This document shows, in pieces, positions 7,910-12,073 of a stretch of 12,073 nucleotides of DNA (positions are counted from its first letter, which is position 1; each line of letters starts with the position of its first letter). The translations under genes and the position numbers were made by a program. The notes under the pieces were generated by a model. It saw only the letters and a program-made list of their open reading frames with translations. It made no database searches and had not been told where the DNA came from. Origin of the DNA: Bacillota bacterium (GTDB lineage Bacteria; Bacillota; Clostridia; Lachnospirales; Lachnospiraceae); contig JAGFXQ010000078.1 of NCBI GenBank assembly GCA_017861355.1, positions 1-12,073 of the forward strand, in the 5' to 3' direction.

Positions 7910-8347
7910 TTATCTTCCTACTTCAAGCCCCTTCAAAGCCATGCTTTTTGTAGCATTGAAGGCTGTAACATTCGCTTCATAGGAACGTGTCGCATCAATC
8001 ATATCCGTCATTTCCTGAACCACATTCACGTTTGGATAAGATACATAGCCATCTTCATCCGCATCGGGATGAGAAGGGTCATATACCTTACGAAGAGCAG
8101 ATTCTCTATCTTCAGAAACCTGTGATACCTTAACACCATTACCCACAGCACCGGCTGTCTTCATCAAGATGTCACCGAAGGGCGTAACATCCTTTTCCGA
8201 AAAAACAACTGTTTTACGGCGATAAACATTGCCATTTTCATCCCTTGTGGTATTAACATTGGCGATATTTTGCGAGATAATATCCAGTCTCAGCCTTTGT
8301 GCGGTCATACCGCTGGCGCTGACATTCATACCATCCATAAATGACAT
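7910..8347 (-). CDS. flgC: Flagellar proximal rod protein FlgC
   Basis: A 145-residue protein, near the family size of about 135-150. The start region MSFMDGMNVSASGMTAQRLR and the following NIANVNTT are the conserved N-terminal flagellar rod/hook motif. The C-terminus RSYEANVTAFNATKSMALKG is the matching rod helix. The reading frame stays open to an ATG at 8401, but the extra 18 residues are hydrophobic, unlike any FlgC. GGAG lies 7 bases before ATG 8347, so that start is taken. An 86-base gap with a 14-bp palindrome separates it from flgB. Confidence 0.96.
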   Translation of the reverse strand: MSFMDGMNVSASGMTAQRLRLDIISQNIANVNTTRDENGNVYRRKTVVFSEKDVTPFGDILMKTAGAVGNGVKVSQVSEDRESALRKVYDPSHPDADEDGYVSYPNVNVVQEMTDMIDATRSYEANVTAFNATKSMALKGLEVGR

Positions 8348-8363
8348 ATTCCGTCTCCATTCT

Positions 8364-8377
8364 ATCGCAGCTGCGAT
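8364..8377. repeat. Perfect 14-bp palindrome between flgB and flgC
   Basis: ATCGCAGCTGCGAT reads the same on both strands. It lies in the flgB-flgC gap, 16 bases before the flgC ATG and directly upstream of its Shine-Dalgarno. In RNA it could form a 5-bp stem with an AGCU loop. It is GC-richer than the surrounding gap. It could be an mRNA element near the flgC ribosome site or a protein-binding dyad; no function is shown. Confidence 0.5.
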
Positions 8378-8433
8378 TACAATAAATACATTAAACAACA
8401 AAAGTACTGGTTCCTATCTATTCTTTATAATGA

Positions 8434-8823
8434 TTATCTTGCTGTAAGTACCGTCTTCAAACGGCTGAATTCCTGTGTCATAGAGTCCATCAGAGAATAA
8501 TACCGTATCTGGTTCTCTGCAAGATTTGATGATTCTGTATCGATATCTACATTATTACCATCCAGACGATAACTCAGATTGGAGTTGTCAGTATAAACTG
8601 TGGCATCCAGTGAGCCGAGATCTATGTCAGCGACACGTCGATCAAGAGAATTGTCACCTAATAAGGCAGATTGCAGATATGTCTGAAACTGAACATCTTT
8701 TCTCTTATAACCTGGCGTATCAACATTTGCTATATTGTTTGCTATTACCTCATTGCGTTTCCAACTAGCATCTGCTGCTTTATCAATTAGATTTATGTAG
8801 TTAAATGCATTTGAGCCTATCAT
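8434..8823 (-). CDS. flgB: Flagellar basal-body proximal rod protein FlgB
   Basis: A 129-residue protein, the same size as B. subtilis FlgB, and first gene of the flagellar operon. FlgB builds the most proximal rod on top of FliE and is exported by the flagellar type III system. The N-terminal motif NEVIANNIANVDTPGYKRKD (near residue 24-43) is diagnostic. The C-terminal half ends with the amphipathic helix YYSLMDSMTQEFSRLKTVLT. An upstream in-frame start would add six residues (MERSAT) but would overlap the ribosome site. AAAGGAG, 7 bases before ATG 8823, and the family length fix the start. The upstream region carries dyads and promoter-like sequence and is separated from codY by a strong terminator. 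Confidence 0.96.
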   Translation of the reverse strand: MIGSNAFNYINLIDKAADASWKRNEVIANNIANVDTPGYKRKDVQFQTYLQSALLGDNSLDRRVADIDLGSLDATVYTDNSNLSYRLDGNNVDIDTESSNLAENQIRYYSLMDSMTQEFSRLKTVLTAR

Positions 8824-8849
8824 AGTTGCACTCCTTTCCATCTATCATT

Positions 8850-8877
8850 ATTATAATAAATATTTCAAAAAACACAA
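8850..8877 (-). promoter_or_regulatory. Candidate promoter close to flgB (TTGTGT-16-TATAAT)
   Basis: On the minus strand TTGTGT (8872-8877) and a perfect TATAAT (8850-8855) are 16 bases apart, which would give a leader of about 20 bases containing the flgB Shine-Dalgarno. The -35 matches the housekeeping consensus at only three of six bases, and the region is very AT-rich, so chance is a serious alternative. No sigma-D (flagellar sigma) element was found by eye. Confidence 0.3.
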
Positions 8878-8892
8878 GATATATTTGAAAAA

Positions 8893-8910
8893 CTAGTAGA
8901 ATTATACTAG
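8893..8910 (-). promoter_or_regulatory. Dyad overlapping a second TATAAT upstream of flgB
   Basis: CTAGTA (8893-8898) and TACTAG (8905-8910) are exact inverted 6-base arms with a 6-base spacer. On the minus strand the dyad contains a perfect TATAAT (8901-8906). If this is the -10 element of the flagellar operon promoter, a protein bound to the dyad would block it. No good -35 lies 16-18 bases upstream, so an activator or a different sigma factor would be needed, or the match is fortuitous. Confidence 0.35.
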
Positions 8911-8918
8911 CCCTTGTA

Positions 8919-8944
8919 TAATACTGGTATTAAACCAAGTATTA
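8919..8944 (-). promoter_or_regulatory. 10-bp inverted repeat upstream of flgB
   Basis: TAATACTGGT (8919-8928) and its inverted partner (8934-8944, one extra A at 8938) flank a 5-base centre. The arms pair completely apart from the single bulge. This is the strongest dyad in the codY-flgB gap and lies just upstream of the CTAGTA/TACTAG dyad. It could be an operator for the flagellar operon, or an RNA hairpin if transcription starts further upstream. Confidence 0.45.
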
Positions 8945-9063
8945 TGGATGCCATATTTTCTTATAATATGCAACATTTAAATCGCATGGTATTCTTTTAC
9001 AAAAAGTTATGATTTATATTTATTCATTATTATGAAAATATGTTAAATTTTTCTATCCGAACT

Positions 9064-9102
9064 AAAAAAGGACCCATGAGAACACTACTCACAAATCCTT
9101 TT
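9064..9102 (-). terminator. Rho-independent terminator of codY
   Basis: On the minus strand AAAAGGATTTGTGAG (9088-9102) pairs with CTCATGGGTCCTTTT (9066-9080) across a 7-base loop. The 15-bp stem has no mismatches if four G-U pairs are counted, and a run of six T follows. It lies 18 bases after the codY stop and separates codY from the flagellar operon, so flgB probably has its own promoter. Confidence 0.88.
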
Positions 9103-9120
9103 GCAAATCAAATCCCTTTA

Positions 9121-9894
9121 TTACTGATTATTCAAATTCTTCAATTCATCAAACACTACATCGTTTAATACTCTGATATAGGTACCCTTCATTCCGGAGG
9201 AACGTGACTCAATGACTCCGGCACTTTCGAATTTACGAAGAGCATTCACAATTACGGATCTTGTAATTCCTACACGGTCAGCAATCTTGCTGGCTACCAG
9301 AATTCCTTCGTTCCCTTTTAGTTCTTCAAAAATATGAGTGATTGCTTCTAATTCGGAGAAAGATAGAGTACTGATCGCTGATTTCACAATCTGGACCTTT
9401 CTGTTCTCTTCAGCATTTTCCTCATTCACAGAACGCATCATCTCAAGACCTACAACGGTAGTTCCATATTCGCTTAAAATGATATCATCCAAGGTATACT
9501 GAGGGCCGTTCTTATATAAGAATAATGTTCCCAATCTCTCACCTGCAATATCAATCGGAGTGATAATTGCTTGGTAGGTATCAACATTCTCAAATTCAAA
9601 ACCTAACGTTCTTAAATTGACATTCTCTTTGGTTGACAATATGTTAAGGAGTCGTTCATTCAACAAGCCATCTATATGTCTTCCCACTGCATCTTTAATT
9701 AATTCCTTAATCTCGATGATGTCATTACGGTTCTTTACACCAAGTACCTTACCTTTACGACTAATCACCAAAACATTGGATGCAAGTATTTCGCTTAATA
9801 CAACACAGATGTCATTAAATACCACCTTGTGTGAATTATTGTTATGCAGTAGGTTATTAATCTTTCTTGTCTTATCTAATAACTGTACACTCAT
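9121..9894 (-). CDS. codY: GTP/branched-chain amino acid-sensing transcriptional regulator CodY
   Basis: A 257-residue protein (B. subtilis CodY 259). CodY is the global nutrient-response repressor of low-GC Gram-positives; it binds DNA when GTP and branched-chain amino acids are plentiful. The N-terminal GAF-type ligand domain spans about residues 1-155 and includes AGERLGTLFLYKNG and ILSEYGTTVVGLEMM. A helical linker with SELEAITHIFEELKGNEG precedes the winged helix. The near-invariant recognition region ASKIADRVGITRSVIVNALR (201-220) is followed by ESAGVIESRSSGMKGTYIRV. The start is ATG 9894 with GGGAGG 8 bases upstream. In B. subtilis CodY represses motility genes, and the same codY-flgB adjacency is seen here. 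It has its own terminator and a candidate promoter. Confidence 0.98.
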   Translation of the reverse strand: MSVQLLDKTRKINNLLHNNNSHKVVFNDICVVLSEILASNVLVISRKGKVLGVKNRNDIIEIKELIKDAVGRHIDGLLNERLLNILSTKENVNLRTLGFEFENVDTYQAIITPIDIAGERLGTLFLYKNGPQYTLDDIILSEYGTTVVGLEMMRSVNEENAEENRKVQIVKSAISTLSFSELEAITHIFEELKGNEGILVASKIADRVGITRSVIVNALRKFESAGVIESRSSGMKGTYIRVLNDVVFDELKNLNNQ

Positions 9895-9983
9895 TACATA
9901 GTCCTCCCAGTATTCTCAAATCCTCTAGGTTTCCAATAAACTTCCTGCTTCCCTCGCTTAGCATCATTGGAATTAGATAATAC

Positions 9984-10006
9984 CAATTAGGAATTATTTC
10001 TAATTG
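9984..10006. repeat. 23-bp AT-rich palindrome in the codY leader
   Basis: An 11-base arm on each side of a single central base (9995) pairs at 10 of 11 positions; the outer arms are CAATTAG and CTAATTG. A further AATTAG copy lies 14 bases away at 9971-9976. It starts a few bases downstream of the predicted codY transcription start. It is not a good match to the CodY box AATTTTCWGAAAATT, so if it is an operator the binding protein is not obvious. Confidence 0.5.
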
Positions 10007-10019
10007 TACTACCTTTTCA

Positions 10020-10048
10020 ATCTTATCACATATTATCACCAAAAACAA
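10020..10048 (-). promoter_or_regulatory. Candidate codY promoter (extended -10)
   Basis: On the minus strand TTGTTT (10043-10048) is followed after 17 bases by TAAGAT (10020-10025), with the extended -10 TG at 10027-10028. Transcription would start near 10013, giving a leader of about 120 bases before the codY ATG. No terminator is seen after topA, so some codY message may also come by readthrough. Assigned by pattern only. Confidence 0.45.
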
Positions 10049-10166
10049 TAGGCTTCTCTTTATTTTGACACACATTTTTATATAATTTTCAATTTTTATA
10101 TCCAATTTTGCGTATTTTCGAAAAAGATATACTATTTTGTCACAATTTGAAAATGCAATTTTTGAT

Positions 10167-12073
10167 TTATTCCTTTGCTTTCACAAATCCGCATTTATCA
10201 CATACTAATTTGTTTCCTTTTTCGACCATGATGCCGTCGCACTTCTCACAGCGACTGGAGGATGGCTTCTGCCAAGTCATAAATTCACAATCCGGATTGT
10301 TTACACAGCCATAATATTTTCTGCCCTTTTTGGTCTTCCGAACGACGATATCACTGCCACAGTAGGGGCAAGCCACGCCGATCTTCTCAAGATAGGGTTT
10401 TGTTCTCTTACATTCAGGGAAGCCTGGGCACGCAAGGAATTTGCCGTGAGGGCCATATTTGACTACCATGTTTTTACCGCATTCATCGCAGATTTCATCG
10501 GAAACCTCATCCTGAATTTGGATTTTATCCAGCTCAATATGAGCATTCGTCACAGCTTCCTCTAAATCAGGGTAGAAATTGCTTATAATGGTCTTCCAGT
10601 TAACGGTACCATCCTCAACACAGTCTAACAGAGATTCCATATTGGCTGTAAAATTAACATCTACAATTGTGGAGAAGGCTGCTTTCATGATCTTATTTAC
10701 TGCCTCGCCAAGTTCTGTTACATACAAATTTTTATTTTCTTTTGTCACATAACGTCTTACAATGATCGTTGTAATCGTCGGGGCATAGGTACTGGGACGA
10801 CCGATTCCCAACTCTTCTAACATTTTAACCAGGGATGCTTCTGTATAGTGTGCCGGTGGCTGCGTAAAATGCTGACCTTTGTTCATGCCTAGCAGAGTAA
10901 GCTTATCGCCTTCCTTTACACTCTCAAAGGAAGTACCTGCATCCTCTTCTTCCTCCTCCGGTGTATAAACGCTCATAAAACCATCAAAGATTAACTTCGA
11001 TGCAGAGGCACTGAATTTCAATTCATTCGCATCAATCTTCATTGTCGTTGTTTCATATTTTGCCGGCTGCATTCTGCTGGCTACAAAACGCTTCCATATC
11101 AATTGATACAGACGATATTGATCCCTGTTCAAGCTTTGTTTGATATCCTCAGGAGCAAATTCCACATAAGTAGGACGGATCGCTTCATGTGCATCCTGAA
11201 TCTTCTTACCGGTACGTCCTTGATTTTCTTCCAAAGCAACGAACTCTTCGCCATATTTTCCCTTGATGAACTGTTTTACCGCCTGATCGGCTTCATCACT
11301 GATACGAACCGAATCGGTACGCAGATAAGAGATAAGACCAACTGTCCCATGTCCTTTGATATCCACACCTTCATATAATTGCTGTGCCAGCTGCATCGTC
11401 TTCTGAGTGGAATAGTTCAGTGCCTTAGCCGCCTCCTGCTGAAGCGTACTGGTGGTAAAAGGTAATGGTGACTTACGAATACGTTCGGTTTTCTTAATTT
11501 CAGTCACAATAAAACTGGCATTATCAAGCTGTTTCAGTATCTCATTCATCTCAGCTTCGTTACGAATCGTCTTCTTAGCGCTGTTCATCTTCGCAACTAA
11601 CGGCTTTTTCTTGCCTTTCAGATCAAATTCAGCTTCCAAGGTCCAATACTCTTCCGGAACGAATGCATTAATCTCATCTTCACGGTCACAGATTAAGCGT
11701 AGTGCTACTGATTGAACTCGACCTGCACTCAATCCGCGTTTCACCTTAGACCAAAGAAGTGGACTAATCCGATAACCAACCATACGATCGAGCATTCTTC
11801 TTGCCTGTTGAGCATTCACCAGATCCATGTCGATGTCTCTGGCCTGCTTGATTGAGGATTTAACTGCATTCTTGGTAATCTCGTTAAAAGTGATTCGACT
11901 GGAATCCTTCTCTTCTAATTTTAAGGTTTGGTATAAGTGCCAGGAAATCGCTTCTCCTTCACGGTCAGGGTCAGTTGCGAGATATACCTTATCCGACTTT
12001 TTGACTTCCTTACGAAGCTTCGCTAGAAGGTCACCTTTTCCACGGATAGTAATATATTTCGGTTCGAAGTCAT
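10167..12073 (-). CDS. topA: DNA topoisomerase I (type IA), 5' end outside the window
   Basis: About 635 codons are visible to the TAA at 10167; by comparison with B. subtilis TopA (691 residues) roughly 50 N-terminal residues are missing. The enzyme relaxes negative supercoils by cutting one strand through a 5'-phosphotyrosine. The visible part begins with FEPKYITIRGKGDLLAKL, then the acidic Toprim motif ATDPDREGEAISWHL. Next come VNAQQARRMLDRMVGYRISP, LSAGRVQSVALRL and the catalytic Tyr in GLISYLRTDSVRIS (codon near 11325-11327). HFTQPPAHYTEASLVKMLEE and GIGRPSTYAPTI are also typical. The C-terminus has three four-cysteine zinc ribbons (starting CDECG, CPYCG and CEKCD). No frameshift or internal stop is seen. 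In B. subtilis topA is likewise upstream of codY, but with four genes between them. Confidence 0.98.
   Translation of the reverse strand, partial: DFEPKYITIRGKGDLLAKLRKEVKKSDKVYLATDPDREGEAISWHLYQTLKLEEKDSSRITFNEITKNAVKSSIKQARDIDMDLVNAQQARRMLDRMVGYRISPLLWSKVKRGLSAGRVQSVALRLICDREDEINAFVPEEYWTLEAEFDLKGKKKPLVAKMNSAKKTIRNEAEMNEILKQLDNASFIVTEIKKTERIRKSPLPFTTSTLQQEAAKALNYSTQKTMQLAQQLYEGVDIKGHGTVGLISYLRTDSVRISDEADQAVKQFIKGKYGEEFVALEENQGRTGKKIQDAHEAIRPTYVEFAPEDIKQSLNRDQYRLYQLIWKRFVASRMQPAKYETTTMKIDANELKFSASASKLIFDGFMSVYTPEEEEEDAGTSFESVKEGDKLTLLGMNKGQHFTQPPAHYTEASLVKMLEELGIGRPSTYAPTITTIIVRRYVTKENKNLYVTELGEAVNKIMKAAFSTIVDVNFTANMESLLDCVEDGTVNWKTIISNFYPDLEEAVTNAHIELDKIQIQDEVSDEICDECGKNMVVKYGPHGKFLACPGFPECKRTKPYLEKIGVACPYCGSDIVVRKTKKGRKYYGCVNNPDCEFMTWQKPSSSRCEKCDGIMVEKGNKLVCDKCGFVKAKE

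Noticed and set aside
8348..8401. 18-residue hydrophobic N-terminal extension of FlgC
   Set aside because: FlgC is exported without such a segment. The ribosome site and family length point to ATG 8347, and the extension is just the open intergenic stretch.
8824..9063. A sigma-28 (sigma-D) flagellar promoter upstream of flgB
   Set aside because: TAAA and GCGAT elements occur, but with about 10 bases between them instead of about 15; no convincing pair was found. A sigma-54 type TGGCA-N-TTGC match also fails.
9872..10105. 77-residue frame (with an internal ATG-ATG giving about 31 residues) overlapping the start of codY
   Set aside because: There is no Shine-Dalgarno before its TTG or before the internal ATGs, no family resemblance, and it runs out of frame into codY. 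A leader peptide cannot be excluded but is unsupported.
1..12073. Mobile element, CRISPR array, defence or other undescribed multi-gene system
   Set aside because: Every sizeable coding region is a recognisable core gene in conserved order; no transposase, integrase, spaced direct repeats, tRNA or rRNA gene was seen on either strand.

Overview
The window is a single-direction block of core chromosomal genes, all on the minus strand. It suggests a flagellated, low-to-moderate GC Gram-positive bacterium of the Clostridia, most likely a Lachnospiraceae-type organism. The basis is a CodY regulator, Bacillus/Clostridium-type flagellar gene order, strong AGGAGG-type ribosome binding sites, and a type IA topoisomerase with three C-terminal zinc ribbons. 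Genus cannot be fixed by eye.

In transcription order (high to low coordinates): topA (5' end beyond the window, stop at 10167), a 272-base gap with a candidate codY promoter and an AT-rich palindrome, codY (9121-9894), a strong rho-independent terminator (9064-9102), and an AT-rich regulatory gap of roughly 240 bases with two dyads and candidate promoters. Then comes a compact flagellar operon: flgB, flgC, fliE, fliF, fliG, fliH, fliI, fliJ, a ylxF/MotE-like membrane protein gene and fliK, whose 3' end is cut by the window start.

The flagellar genes form the early basal-body and export set. FlgB and FlgC are proximal rod proteins and FliE joins the rod to the MS ring. FliF is the MS ring and FliG the rotor switch ring. 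FliH, FliI and FliJ are the export ATPase complex. FliK is the hook-length ruler and export specificity switch. Most junctions are very tight (two TAATG overlaps, one 8-base overlap, 13-40 base gaps), implying translational coupling. Two looser junctions (flgB-flgC and ylxF-fliK) each carry a conspicuous inverted repeat.

The order topA...codY-flgB-flgC-fliE-fliF-fliG-fliH-fliI-fliJ-ylxF-fliK matches Bacillus subtilis, except that the trmFO-codV-clpQ-clpY block found there between topA and codY is absent here. I see no mobile element, CRISPR array, tRNA, rRNA, broken gene or undescribed multi-gene system. The items worth a second look are regulatory: dyads around codY and flgB, inverted repeats inside the operon, possible CodY-box-like sites, and the poorly characterised YlxF protein. 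Several start codons were moved inward (flgB, flgC, fliE, fliG, fliI) or kept as TTG (fliH) on the basis of Shine-Dalgarno positions and family length.
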